DNA of 64,000 nt, from positions 1 to 64,000 of the forward strand of contig JAPJBO010001059.1 of NCBI GenBank assembly GCA_030068145.1. The letters are read 5' to 3'. The position numbers were made by a program, and so were the translations under genes. Each line of letters opens with the position of its first letter. Position 1 is the stretch's first letter. A model generated the notes under the pieces. The model had not been told where the DNA came from. It did not search any database and was given only the letters and a program-made list of their open reading frames with translations. Shown piece by piece: positions 39,844 through 50,356 of the stretch. The DNA is from Diplonema papillatum (Eukaryota; Euglenozoa; Diplonemea; Diplonemida; Diplonemidae).

Positions 39844-40331
39844 TTTTTCATTGCTTGCTCTTTCTTTCGGGTATTCCTGGTTGAGTATGAAAATGCTGCC
39901 AGAGTCCGAAAGCCGATTGTTTTTCCAATGTGTGTGAGGGATTTTCTAGCAAGAATCGGGTTGTCCGGGGGTTTCTCCAAAAGTTGGTTTCTCTTTTTCG
40001 GGGTGTTGGCAAAACCCTGCAAAGGCCCATCCTGCGACAAAGGCCTATCCTGCGACAAAGGCCCATCCTGCGACAAAAGCCCATCCTGCGACTACGGCTG
40101 CCCTGCAGCCACGACAGGCCTCTGTCCGTAGCTCTACTGAGGCAGACCCAGTATAGACCTGCCAAAACCCAATCCGAGGTAGTGTACCCCTCCCCAAGCC
40201 CGCCCCCGATTTCCTTTTTTTTTTTTTTTTTCGGTTTTTTACCTCACCCAACTGTACAGGTGCATAACCCCCTGGGTGCTGAGGAAACCACCTTAGAGCG
40301 GTCACCACCCTGCTGCACACAGGCCCTGCAA

Positions 40332-40363
<32 letters not shown>

Positions 40364-40372
40364 GTTTTTAGG
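40332..40372. repeat. Run of 41 G
   Basis: Uninterrupted G run inside the right sub-terminal region of the hAT element, followed by a second run of 10. The length should be treated with care because such runs are hard to sequence. Confidence 0.7.
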
Positions 40373-40465
40373 GGGGGGGGGTACCCACCCACCCCTCGTT
40401 GCGTCCGGCTGACAACGATGCCGATTTAGGGGCCTTAGCATCAGCACTGGGGGGGTGATGTACTC

Positions 40466-40888
40466 AACACCCCCGACACGTACTTTCCACCCCCCGAAAG
40501 TACTTTCCACCCCCGAAAAGTACTTTCCACCCCCCGAAAAGTACTTTCCACCCCCCGAAAAGTACTTTCCACTCCCCCGTCAAAAATTTCCACCCCCCGA
40601 AAAGTACTTTCCACCCCCGACGAAAAAATTTCCACCCCCGAAAAGTACTTTCCACCCCCCGAAAAGTACTTTCCACCCCCGACGAAAAATTTCCACCCCC
40701 CGAAAAGTACTTCCACCCCCCCGAAAAACACTATCCACCCCCGGACAAAAAATTTCCACCCCCCAAAATGTACTTTCCCCCCCCGATGGAAATTTCCACC
40801 CCCAAAAAGTACTTTCCACCCCCGGACAAAAAAATTTCCACCCCCAGAAAAGTACTTTCCACCCCTCGAAAACTACTTTCCACCCCCC
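40466..40888. repeat. Array of ~20-bp units CCCGAAAAGTACTTTCCACC
   Basis: About 20 units, some with AAATTTCCACCCCC in place of AGTACTTTCC. It continues as a similar array at 41946-42300, in the same (not inverted) orientation. Long frames on both strands here are artefacts. Confidence 0.9.
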
Positions 40889-40889
40889 G

Positions 40890-41325
40890 ACCAGATACGC
40901 AAACTCTTTCGAACGCTGCACACGGGTATCCTTCAAGTGACCTCTAACTATCTGTTGCATACGCGGATCTGAAAGCCGAAGACTTTGTAACACTTTACCG
41001 CAAACCGAAGTCGCGAACCGGGTTCGGCTTGCACTGCAAAAGCAGCATAATTGTGTCTTGCGCCCGAGCGCGGAAATCCGCCACCCGCCATTCGGCTAGA
41101 GTGCAAGAACACAATTGCGAAGCGTACTACAAACGGATAGTGTCACAAAGGCGAACGAATCATGCGAGAACCTATGGAGGGGCCCCTCGACAGCTTTCAG
41201 AACACGGCATAGTAAGTCAAGAGTCGGATAAGCGTGTACACGTTTTACTCCCGTTTGATCTGCATTTTCCACCTTTCCCCCCTTTCTTTGATTTGCTGTG
41301 TGTTATTTGCAAAAACAGTTCCAGC
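40890..41325. repeat. ~435-bp repeat, copy 1
   Basis: From CCAGATACGCAAACTC to the C-rich block before 41330. Copy 2 is at 43799-44232 with a few substitutions and short indels. No coding motif. Both copies are followed by the GCGGGT(A/T)TGCGGG minisatellite. Confidence 0.88.
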
Positions 41326-41334
41326 CACAATCTG

Positions 41335-41945
41335 CAGGTCTGCGGGCTTGCGGGTTTGCGGGTATGCGGGGTTTGCGATTTCGGGTTTGCGGGAACGGGT
41401 ATGCGGTTCGGGTATGCGGGTATGCGGGTTTGGGTACGCGGGTATGCGGGTTTGGGTTTGCGGGTTTGCAGGTTCGGGTATGCGGGTTTGCGAGAACGGG
41501 TATGCGGGTTGGGTATGCGGGTTGGCTATGCGGGTTTGGGTTTGCGGGTTTGCAGGTTCGGGTATGCGGGTTTGCGGGAACGGGTATGCGGGTTTGCGAG
41601 AACGGGTATGCGGGTTCGGGTATGCGGGTTTGCGGGTTTGGGTACGCGGGTATGCGGGTTTGGGTATGCGGGTTTGGGTTTGCGGGTTTGCAGGTTCGGG
41701 TATGCGGGTTTGCGGGAACGGGTATGCGGGTTTGCGAGAACGGGTATGCGGGTCGGGTATGCGGGTTTGCGGGTATGCGGGTTTGGGTTTGCGGGTTTGC
41801 AGGTTCGGGTATGCGGGTTTGCGAGAACGGGTATGCGGGTTCGTATGCGGGTTTTGCGGGTATGCGGGTTTGGGTTTGCGGGTTTGCAGGTCGGGTATGC
41901 GGGTTTGCGGGAACGGGTATGCGGGTTTGCGATTTCGGGTTTGCC
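41335..41945. repeat. Minisatellite of GCGGGTATGCGGGTTT-type units
   Basis: A hierarchical repeat of short GCGGG(T)TTG and GCGGGTATG words with interspersed GAACGGGTAT. Six-frame long ORFs here are artefacts. Confidence 0.92.
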
Positions 41946-42300
41946 CGAAAATCCCGAAAAGTACTTTCCACACCCCCGAAAGTACTTTCCACCCCCCGAC
42001 CAAAAATTTCCACCCCCCGAAAAGTACTTTCCACCCCCCGAAAAGTACTTTCCACCCCCCGACGAAACGTTTCCACCCCCCGATAAGTACTTTCCACCCC
42101 CCGATAAACACTTTCCGCCCCCCGACAAAAAATTCCACCCCCCGACAAGTACTTTCCACCCCCCGAAAAATACTTTCCACCCCCCGAAAAATTTCCACCC
42201 CTCGAAAAGTACTTTCCACCCCCCGAAAAGTACTTTCCACCCCCCGAAAAGTACTTTCCACCCCCGACAAAAATTTCCACCCCCCGACATCGATTTATAC
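41946..42300. repeat. Second array of CCCGAAAAGTACTTTCCACC units
   Basis: Same unit family and orientation as 40466-40888, ending in a C/T/A-rich stretch (42290-42370). Confidence 0.9.
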
Positions 42301-42409
42301 CCCCCGATTTATACTCTATACCCCCCATTTATACTCTTTCCCCCCCTTTTTTACCCCCCGCGGGTTTTTGGAAAAGGGGGGGTAAAAGTAATTCACGGGG
42401 GGGGGGGGG

Positions 42410-42691
42410 CAGCGCTCTTGTTAAGGATCAGCCACTTTGGCCGGATGGCCGGATAAACCAGACCCCCCCCCCCCCCTCTACAGTGCAGTTGCCTTGGAGG
42501 CTGGGTGGTCAAATTCTCTAAGGTGAAATGGTCAAAATTCCCTGCCAAAAGTGGGCCCACAAAATTTTTCCAAAGTGTGGTATTTGGGGTATTTGGGGCA
42601 AAAAAAATTTTTTTTTTTCTGACCGCCCACCGTGGTGACCACCTTAGAGTGTGACAGGTAGCGTCTCCCCCCTCCACAGTGAAAATAGCCT

Positions 42692-42732
<41 letters not shown>

Positions 42733-42776
42733 CAGCCGGCTGATGGATGGATGGATGGTTCTTAACAAGATGCCTG
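42410..42776. mobile_element. 367-bp non-autonomous hAT-like MITE in a G run
   Basis: Ends CAGCGCTCTTGTTAAGG and CAGGCATCTTGTTAAGA (inverted), with poly-C/poly-G blocks and inner CTCTAAGGTG..CACCTTAGAG repeats laid out as in the 35780-40449 hAT. It is flanked by 13 G and 18 G, consistent with a target duplication made only of G. It contains a run of 38 G (42694-42731). Confidence 0.65.
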
Positions 42777-43798
42777 GGGGGGGGGGGGGGGGGTGTGGGG
42801 CTAATTTATTCCGGGGTGGCTTTTTTCCCGACTTTTTTTCCGACTTTTTTATTCCGGGAGGTGAAAATTTGTTCCGGGAGGTGAAAATTTGTTCCGGGAA
42901 GTGAAAATTTGTTCCGGGAAGTGAAAATTTGTTCCGGGGAGGGCTTTTTTTCTGACTAATTTGTTCCGGGAACTGAAAATTTGTTCCGGGGTGGGCTTTT
43001 TTTCTGACTAATTTGTTCCTGGGTGAGTTTTTTTTCATTTCTGGGCTAAAAATGGCTGACACGATCAGTGAGCCTCCCAGAAAAAAAACTCACCCCGGAA
43101 CAAATTTTCACTTCCCGGAACAAATTTTCGCTTCCCGGAACAAATTTTCAGTTCCGGAACAAATTTTCACTTCCCGGAACAAATTTTCAGTTTCGGAACA
43201 AATTTCTCCTCATTTCACGGGACCCGGACCGAACCTAGAACTGGGGAGGACTGGGCTGACAACCCAAGGTGGCAACAAACGGAATCTGCACTCCACATTA
43301 CATCACGCAAGAATGGCTGATTCCTTCCTGAAGTCACCGACTGTCTTTGTGCCCACAGGAAGCGCGAACTGAACGCAAGGACCTTCCAGATGTGGAACAC
43401 TGTACGGAGAGAAGACCACGCAACGGAGCAGGCGCCCACAAGTAGTTTCTAACAGGACTAATCCCTCACACCGAAGTGATCATGAGTTGCCTTAACGAAA
43501 CGAACCTTGTGGAGCTGAACTCAGGCTGATAGGTGGGCCTTCTACAAAGTTAGCACCGGTCAGCAAGTAAACGTATCCGACCCCTGGCACAGAAGGCACG
43601 CGGTGGCTATCGGTAAACTGCATCGCGCACTCAGACAGACTTCTTGGAACCCCTTCCCACGGTCAGTAACTTGGACGACAATTACACTGGACGAACGCAG
43701 GAAATGACGAATATCCTCGAGGCTGTCGTAAACTCTCTTCTCAAAAAATAATAAAATACATAGGGTCAAAAGGGCACCCCCCGAAAAAAAAAAAAGAC

Positions 43799-44232
43799 TC
43801 CAGATACGCAAACTCTTTCGAACGCTGCACACGGGTATCCTTCAAGTGACCTCTAACTATCTGTTGCATACGCGTATCCGGATCTGAAAGCCGAAGACTT
43901 TGTAACACTTTACCGCAACCGAAGTCGCGAACCGGGTTCGGCTTGCACTGCAAAAGCAGCATAATTGTGTCTTGCGCCCGAGCGCGGAATTCCGCCACCC
44001 GCCATTCGGCTAGAGTGCAAGAACACAATTGCGAAGCGTACTACAAACGGATAGTGTTACATAGGCGAACGAATCATGCGAGAACCTATGGAGGGGCCCC
44101 TCGACAGCTTTCAGAACACGGCATAGTAAGTCAAGAGTCGGATAAGCGAGTGTGCAGATTCTACTCCCGTTTGATCTGCATTTTCCACCTTTCCCCCCTT
44201 TCTTTGATCTGCTGTGTGTATTTGAAAAACGT
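43799..44232. repeat. ~435-bp repeat, copy 2
   Basis: See copy 1 at 40890; same orientation, with a small CGTATC insertion near 43872. Confidence 0.88.
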
Positions 44233-44236
44233 TATC

Positions 44237-44600
44237 GCATGCGGGTAAGCGGGGTTTGCGGGTTAGGGTTTGCGGGTTAGGGTATGCGGGGTTTGCGGGG
44301 TTAGGGTACGCGGGGTTGCGGGGTTCGGGTATGCGGGTTTGCGAGGTTAGGGTATGCGGGTTTGCGGGTTGGGGTATGCGGGTTTGGGTATGCGGGTTTG
44401 CGGGTTAGGGTTTGCGGGTTAGGGGGTTTGGGTTTGCGGGGTTAGGGTATGCGGGTTTGCGGGTTAGGGTATGCGGGTTTGGGTATGCGGGTTTGCGGGT
44501 TTGCGGGTTAGGGTTTGCGGGGTTAGGGTACGCGGGTTGCGGGTTCGGGTTTGCGGGTTTGGGTATGCGGGTTCGGGTATGCGGGGGGGGTTCGGGTATG
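44237..44600. repeat. Minisatellite with interspersed TTAGGG words
   Basis: GCGGGTTTGCGGG and GGGTATGCGGG words as at 41335, but with many GGGTTAGGGT words (for example 44268-44285 and 44400-44425). TTAGGG is the common animal telomere hexamer, but it is not in pure tandem here. Confidence 0.85.
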
Positions 44601-44916
44601 CGTACCTTACACAAAAATTGTAAAAATCACACACAAATGGTGAAAATCTGGAAAATTTGGCAAACCCCAAATTTTCAGTTTCCGGAACAAATTTTCACTT
44701 CCCGGAATAAATTTTCACTTCCCGGAACAAATTTTCACTTCCCGGAATAAATTTTCACTTCCCGGAACAAATTTTCACTTCCCGGAACAAATTTTCACTT
44801 CCCGGAACAAATTTTCACTTCCCGGAATAAATTTTCACTTCCCGGAACAAATTAGTCGGAAAAAAAGCCTGAAAAAAAGCTCACCCAGGAATAAATTAGC
44901 TCGACCCGGGGGGGGG

Positions 44917-45120
44917 TAGCACGGTGAACCTCATGCTGATCATCTGCCTGAAAAATCCCGGTAAACTGTGGAAAACGGCACAAAATCCGAGAAAATAGTC
45001 GGAATAGTGACATTTCCGTCGAAAATGCTCAGTCAGCTATTTTAGCTATTTTCGCTATTTTCAGCTATAGCTAGCTAGCTATAGCTAGCTATCAGCTAGC
45101 TATAGCTAAGTCTCACACTG
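44917..45120 (-). repeat. Right arm of ~205-bp inverted repeat
   Basis: Inverse of 31527-31732, ending TAAGTCTCACACTG. The two arms bound 13.6 kb. Confidence 0.8.
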
Positions 45121-45194
45121 TCTCAGCAGCCCGACAACAACGGCGTCACTGTCGAAGGCAGGAAGCACAAGTTCGGCAGTAGTTCAGGTCGCAA

Positions 45195-45629
45195 TCAGTG
45201 CATGTCCACGACGGCGTTCTGGCGGCATGGTTCCACCGCGGCCGGTGACCGCCTCCTCTTTCCGCTCGGTACTGACAGGCATGGGCCTGGCTTTCTGTCA
45301 CACATCCACACACCTGTCGCACGGGGCACACAGTTTTGGCCGCATGCACACAGGGGGCCAGGGAGGATGAAAGGGGAAACTGCGTTCTCGGACTCGGACT
45401 CCGAGTCGGAGTCTGAGTCCAAGTCTGACTCAGACCCGGAGTCTGATCCGGACTTCGAGTTTGACCCGGACTTTGTGTCTGACTCTGACTCCAAGTCTGA
45501 CTCAGACTCTGAGGCAGGCTCGAGCGAGGGGGGAGGGTTGGCCGCTGCCTGGCCCTTTGGGGCTGGTTTGGGTGAGCCTTCGCGGCTGGCTTTTTGCATG
45601 TTCTGGCTTGGTGTCCGAAGTCGAGGCAA
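45195..45629 (-). CDS. Unrecognised ORF with Ser/Asp/Glu repeats and Cys pairs
   Basis: 144 codons on the minus strand. The middle is a run of Ser alternating with Glu and Asp from GACTC(C/G)GA hexamers (45390-45515), and the end has CACGQNC and further Cys. A neighbouring minus frame (down to 45146) has CTDCDLNYCRTCASC, so the real product may span a frame change or an intron. The Cys pattern is reminiscent of the Cys/His-rich ORF at 46760-51006, but I cannot align them. Role unknown. The acidic run could also be a simple repeat without coding meaning. Confidence 0.3.
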   Translation of the reverse strand: MPRLRTPSQNMQKASREGSPKPAPKGQAAANPPPSLEPASESESDLESESDTKSGSNSKSGSDSGSESDLDSDSDSESESENAVSPFILPGPLCACGQNCVPRATGVWMCDRKPGPCLSVPSGKRRRSPAAVEPCRQNAVVDMH

Positions 45630-46009
45630 TTCTTGACTTGTACTGACGTTTTTCCCCGCACGAAGCCAGTCGGGGTTGGCTGTTCGCGTTTTGCGGACGC
45701 GGAGGTGGTTGTGTGCTGTCGCTATTGAAAGTGCTCAGTGAGCGGTGCCACGTCACCGTTGTCCACTCCCGTTGCCTATCCGATATAGGCAATCGTGTGT
45801 GTGATGTGAAAATTCACCGTAAAAATAACGCAAAATTCGCCCAACATTCACGTGTACACGTTTGTCACACCAAAAATTGCCACGTGTATTATCGGTCAAA
45901 AAAAATTTGCCACGTGTATTTTCGGTAAAAAAAAAAGTGACGTGTATTATCGACACAAAAAAAATTCACACGTGTAAAAACTACAAATTCCCCATTTTGT
46001 GTGTACACG

Positions 46010-46300
46010 CGACTGTGTGAGAATGGTGGCATTTGTTGCGACTGTGTGAGAATGGTAGCATTTTGTTGCGACTGTGTGAGAATGGTAAGAAATTGTTTGG
46101 ACTGTGTGAGAATGGTAGCATTTGTTGCGACTGTGTGAGAATGGTAAGAAATTGTTTGGACTGTGTGAGAATGGTAGCATTTGTTGCGACTGTGTGAGAA
46201 TGGTAGCATTTGTTGCGACTGTGTGAGAATGGTAGCATTTGTTGCAACCGTGTGAGAATGGTAAGAATTGTTGAAAAAGTGTGAGAATGGTGTTTACCCC
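46010..46300. mobile_element. Right terminal array of a second EB-family element
   Basis: Ten or so units GCGACTGTGTGAGAATGGTAGCATTTGTT ending in GGTGTTTACCCC, nearly identical to 21140-21470, including the preceding TTTTGTGTGTACAC. The left end is not found; the DNA between 45660 and 46010 may be its interior. Confidence 0.75.
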
Positions 46301-46730
46301 GTCAGCAGCCTACAACATGCAACCGACAAGTTGCACCACGACTAAAATCTGGCAAAGTGCGGTCCTCATTTGCATGCAAATGACTCCCCACTAGCAACAA
46401 GAACAAGACGAATGCGTGGCACAGCCGTGTCTTAAAGGTGAGAGAGGCATGGCTTACGTCAAAGGACAATACCACAACGCAACAAGACGACGGACACAGC
46501 GCCGGGTGACAGGCGGAACTGCGCGAAAGCAGTTTGATCAGAGCCGTCCGCAACAAGACAGCCTTCGGGCTTTTGACCGGGAAGACGCTCATCACCGACC
46601 GCCGAAACTGGCTCGGACGCCATCACTGGCCGAGTTACCGGACCACTGACTCCGTCGTCTCAGGTCAGTCTGACAGTGAGTGCCAGCCTGGCAGCCCCTC
46701 TATTATTAGGCTCTCATGAGGGAGGCTCAG
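46301..46730. other. Unassigned DNA
   Basis: About 430 bp with no repeat or gene that I recognise. Confidence 0.5.
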
Positions 46731-46759
46731 CAGTGTGAGACTTAGCTATAGCTAGCTAT

Positions 46760-46977
46760 CAAAAGGCCGGAGCGTGCGGCGAGATGGGCGGTGTTCAACG
46801 ACGCTACGGAGAAGAAGAAAGGCAGGAAGTCGGCAGTCGTCGGAGGGGATCCGTGGTACGTGCCGGAAGGGGTTCCCCAACACGAAAAGTGGGGTGAGCG
46901 GGTGTGCCACGAGCACCAAAAGGTGAAGTGCGACGTCTGCAAGCGCCGGGGCAAGTCGGTGGCGTGGTGCTGTAAGG
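46760..46977 (+). CDS. Cys/His-rich ORF, 5' part (interrupted by E6)
   Basis: One frame reads KRPERAARWAVFNDATEKKK then a linker and CHEHQKVKCDVCKRRGKSVAWCCK, stopping at the E6 insertion. The N-terminus is cut by the hAT-like end at 46731-46758; the related copy at 58816 supplies a likely start (MDLFPTYGGG). The unit C-x2-H-x4-C-x2-C-x(9-17)-CC is repeated in the 3' part. It looks like a zinc-binding array. I do not recognise the family. Confidence 0.5.
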
Positions 46978-48233
46978 GAGGTGAAGTCCTGAATATGACG
47001 TTTGAAACTTTTTTTGCCCATTCTATTACTATTTCAAACTTTTATACCATTCTATTACTACCCCCAAACTTTTATACCATTCTATTACTACCCCCAAACT
47101 TTTATTCCATTCTATTACTACCCCCAAACTTTTATTCCATTCTATTACTACCCCCAAACTTTTATACCATTCTATTAGGGCCAATTACCATTCCAGCACC
47201 ATTTTCAAACTTTTTGCCCATTCCAGCACTATTTCCAAACTTTTTGCCCACTCCAGCACTATCACAAACTTTTTGCCCATTCCAGCACTCTGCCCAAACT
47301 TTTTGCCCATTCCAGCACTCTGCCCAAACTTTTTGCCCATTCCAGCACTATTTCCAAACTTTTTGCCCATTCAAGCACTATTAGTATTACCACCCTTTAC
47401 CAATATTATGGCAAAATCAACACTGCAATTTCCATACCTTCGGGTTTTACCATCTGCAGGGGGGGCTAAATACACGGGAGCCAAGCTTCACGTGTTCGGC
47501 GGTACTGCAGCCACGGGCCTACGGGTCAAGTGGCTCCCGATTTCCCAGGGAAACTGCGGGGACTAAAGCATCAAGGCTTGGCGCACCTCTTGGCGCTCGC
47601 GCTGATTCGCGGCTGAACGCAAGCTCGTCGAGACGGTCAGCCGCAGGGCAGAGCGGACGGGGTTGTGGCACTGTGCTGCCTCCGACTCAAGCTTTGCAAG
47701 CTGTGGTTGACCGTCACGTTCCTGGACCAGGAGCGGCCTTTTTCTTCTCTTCTTTCTTCTACAGAAGTCGCCTTGTCATGCGGCCAAGACGGAGACAGTC
47801 CGGACAACACGTAGCCAAGCTGCACGAGCCGATTTCGTCCAAGGGCGCCCACCAAAGCGCCACCTACAAACGCTCCGCCGACGTGCGCCACCTACACTAC
47901 GGGTCGTTCCAAAATCACTCTACAGTAGGAGTCTACTTCTCCACTGATTTTGCGGAATCTTCTACGACCGGCAGGCCGCAGCAGTAGATCTCGAGATGGC
48001 GACGCCACAGCACTGGGCGTCGCCCTTCGCGACCCGCCGACCACTGATGACAAAACCGGGTTCATCACGCTACTTAGTACGCTTGCGCAGTGGCTCGTAA
48101 TAGCCTACAAAGGTTTCACAACAGTCACTGACAACTTGACAAACGTGTCACGCAGTGTGGGGGACAGCCACTGCAGCCAGTGGCAGCCACTGGTGGCTCG
48201 ATGGCTCAGAATGGCTGAGATTTCGAAAAGTTT

Positions 48234-48487
48234 TTTTTGGTGAAAACCCTGGGGTAGGGGGGCAAAAATGCCGAAAAGACAGTGCGAGACTTAGCTAGCT
48301 ATTTGGCCAGCTACATGTAGCTCTTTTTAGCTATTTATCACTCATTCCACGAAAAGTGTCACAGATTTGGTGAAAACCCTGGGGTAGGGGGGAAAAAATG
48401 CCGCGACACTTAGCTAGCTATTTGGCCAGCTACATGTAGCTATTTCTAGCTATATATCACTCATTCCACGAAAAGTGTCACAGATTT
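48234..48487. repeat. Tandem duplication (~130 bp) of a hAT-like end
   Basis: Two copies of TGGTGAAAACCCTGGGGTAG..CACTTAGCTAGCTATTTGG.. to CGAAAAGTGTCACAGATTTGG. The first retains CAGTGCGAGACTTAGC; the second has lost the CAGTG edge. Confidence 0.8.
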
Positions 48488-48765
48488 GGAACAATTTCTG
48501 GGGGAAAGAGTCGATCCCATGACAGTAGAAGAGGGATCAGAGTTTTCTTGTACGGAGGCTGCTTGTGCTGCGGTAAAATTAGATGCTGCTACCGCAGGAA
48601 AACCCGTGTATCAGTCGCACCGCAACGGACTGACTGTCCGGTGCGCTCACTGTGACCCAGTAAGGCATGGATTCATGACGGCAACGACTTCAGAATGTAC
48701 GTACTGTGATAGGCACACAATGATGGGCAAAACGAGTCACTGCGAGTGCTGGATCTGCTCCAGCC
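48486..48765 (+). CDS. Short Cys-rich frame in E5, unrecognised
   Basis: About 90 codons before the array begins: CTEAAC, then RCAHCDPVRHG, ECTYCDRH and HCECWIC. The spacing (pairs of C-x2-C) suggests zinc binding, but no known family is evident and there is no upstream start context. It may be a captured exon or chance. Confidence 0.25.
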
Positions 48766-49336
48766 TGGAGTGGGCAAAAAGTTTGGATAAAGTGCTGGAA
48801 TGGGCAAAAAGTTCGAAAATAGTGCTGGAATGGGCAAAAAGTTTGGAAATAGTGCTGGAATGGGCAAAAAGCTTGGAAAAGGTGCTGGAATGGGCAAAAA
48901 GTTTGCGATAGTGCTGGAATGGGCAAAAAGTTTGGAAACGGTGCTGGAATGGGCAAAAAGTTTGCGAGAGTGCTGGAATGGGCAAAAAGTTCAAAAAGGT
49001 GCTGGAATGGGAATTGGCCCCATTCTATTACTATTGCAACTCTGGAGACTGAATTCACCCATTGCTGGCAGCCCTCGGTACAAAAACAAGTACATGCTTG
49101 TCACAAAAGCCTTGTGCGAGTCTGCCTCTATTCGACTTGGAAGTGAAGTTGCCTCATGATGTAAATGTGTCACATTGTGTGGACCATTACGCGGTATCCA
49201 AACATGAAGGAGACCGGCTTGTAGTATGGTCAAAACTTGAACCCATTACGGTCCCAAAGCTGAACCCCATTCCCAAACTTTGAACCCATTTTGGTGTCAC
49301 CCAGTGAGTCGGTCACTGAATTACGTTAGTACAGTG

Positions 49337-49900
49337 TTAGGAACAGTCACCAAGTCCAGGGTGCCCGACACTTCTACTGTTTTTCCACTTTCCATCCCCA
49401 GCCCCGAGAGCCGCGGGCTTTCCAGGGCTGGGTCCCATTGACAGCCTGGGAACCATTCCCGCAGCATGTACTACGTGTTGCCCGTAAACGAAACGTAGCC
49501 AAGCTCTGCGAGTTGATGTTGCCGACTCAGTTGACATCCTGGCATTCCTGATGACACCTGTTCTGCGAGAACTCTCAAATGGAATTACCAAAGCCGGTAA
49601 CCCACATGGAAGGGTTTGTGCTGACTCGCAGGCCCGGGCGGCAGGGTTGTGCAGCAGAGCGCGACTGCGGTGGGCCAAAGAAACTGACCGATGATTTCTA
49701 GCGTTATTTGTGGATTTCACAGCGGCCGGCGACCAGTCTGAGTCGTCGGAGTGGCTGAACGGTCGACCAAATCTTCGGTGGAACCCTGGGCCGGGCACAG
49801 TCGTAGTGGCTTTTGTTCGGCGATATAGCGTAGACTCCAGAATCCAGCACCGTGCTGCGTGCACGCGTACTGACTCGTATCTGAGCCTGATTAGCGTCAA
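49337..49900 (-). CDS. Unrecognised ORF in E6 interior
   Basis: 187 codons on the minus strand, basic, without a domain that I can name. It is the longest frame in E6 proper and too short for a transposase. It could be a chance frame in moderately GC-rich DNA. Confidence 0.2.
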   Translation of the reverse strand: MTLIRLRYESVRVHAARCWILESTLYRRTKATTTVPGPGFHRRFGRPFSHSDDSDWSPAAVKSTNNARNHRSVSLAHRSRALLHNPAARACESAQTLPCGLPALVIPFESSRRTGVIRNARMSTESATSTRRAWLRFVYGQHVVHAAGMVPRLSMGPSPGKPAALGAGDGKWKNSRSVGHPGLGDCS

Positions 49901-50356
49901 ACTGCGGAACTACAGGATTGGAGTGGGATTCCCACGGAAGCTCCCTCCACAGGGTGGAGTCGGGGCAAAACAGAATGTCGGGGTCGTCGACTCCGCAAAC
50001 GAGAGACCGAAACCACTTAGACTCCGTGCTGGCAGTTTGAGATTTCGTCTTTGCTTAGAAACTTGCGGCAAGGCAAAAAGGGGCCTCTTTGTTTCGTGCG
50101 GTGGGACAACGCTTCAACGTTTTCGGTACTGACGCCAAGTGCTGGGACACCAACCAAATGGTACAAAAATTTGGGGGGGGGGATAGAAATAGAATGGTAC
50201 AAAAGTTTGGGGATAGTAATAGAATGGTATAAAAGTTTGGGGATAGTAATAGAATGGTATAAAAGTTTGGGGATAGTAATAGAATGGTATAAAAGTTTGC
50301 GATAGTAATAGAATGGTATAAAAGTTTGGGGATAGTAATAGAAAGTACTTCGCCTC

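Larger units (their letters stand above)
35780..40449 (-). mobile_element. Autonomous hAT transposon (apparently intact)
   Basis: 4.67 kb. The right end reads inward CAGTGCTGATGCTAAGG and the left end CGGTGCTGATACTAAGC; each is followed by a GGGTGGGTACCCCCCC block and a CTCTAAGGTG block farther in. Sixteen G precede the left end and six G follow the right end, so a target duplication cannot be read. A 367-bp relative with the same layout is at 42410-42776. It encodes one long transposase on the minus strand. Confidence 0.7.
42798..44907. mobile_element. E9: array-ended element with GGAACAAATTTTCACTTCCC units
   Basis: Left end GGGGCTAATTTATTCC, right end (inverted) GAGCTAATTTATTCC. The left array (42840-43030) and right array (44680-44860) are inverted copies built of TTCCGGGAAGTGAAAATTTG. 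A further inverted block at 43085-43205 folds back on the left array. The interior holds copy 2 of the 435-bp repeat and the minisatellite at 44237-44600. No clear target duplication, so the boundaries are tentative. Confidence 0.6.
47178..49020. mobile_element. E5: array-ended transposon inserted in the E6 left array
   Basis: Ends GGGCCAATTACC and GGGCCAATTCCC (inverted), flanked by CATTCTATTA (47168-47177 and 49021-49030; 10 bp, or 9 plus one shared C). The left array 47190-47385 and right array 48770-49010 have units AACTTTTTGCCCATTCCAGCAC. The interior holds a tandem hAT-like terminus (48280 and about 48407) and a short Cys-rich frame (48486-48765). No transposase. Confidence 0.9.
46978..50356. 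mobile_element. E6: array-ended transposon inside the Cys/His ORF
   Basis: Ends GAGGTGAAGTCCTG and, inverted, GAGGCGAAGTACTTTC, with the exact 9-bp duplication GCTGTAAGG (46969-46977 and 50357-50365). The homologous copy at 58960-58990 shows the uninterrupted site. The left array (47000-47177) and right array (50155-50345) have units AACTTTTATACCATTCTATTACTACCCCC. E5 sits in the left array. The remaining interior 49031-50150 includes a minus-strand frame and a decayed E7-type array. Own length about 1.5 kb. Confidence 0.9.

Noticed and set aside
41029-42456. Long ORFs across the GCGGGTATG minisatellite on both strands
   Set aside because: Simple-sequence artefacts; the text is only repeated short words.
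44237-44600. Chromosome end
   Set aside because: TTAGGG words are interspersed, not tandem, and ordinary transposon DNA continues on both sides.
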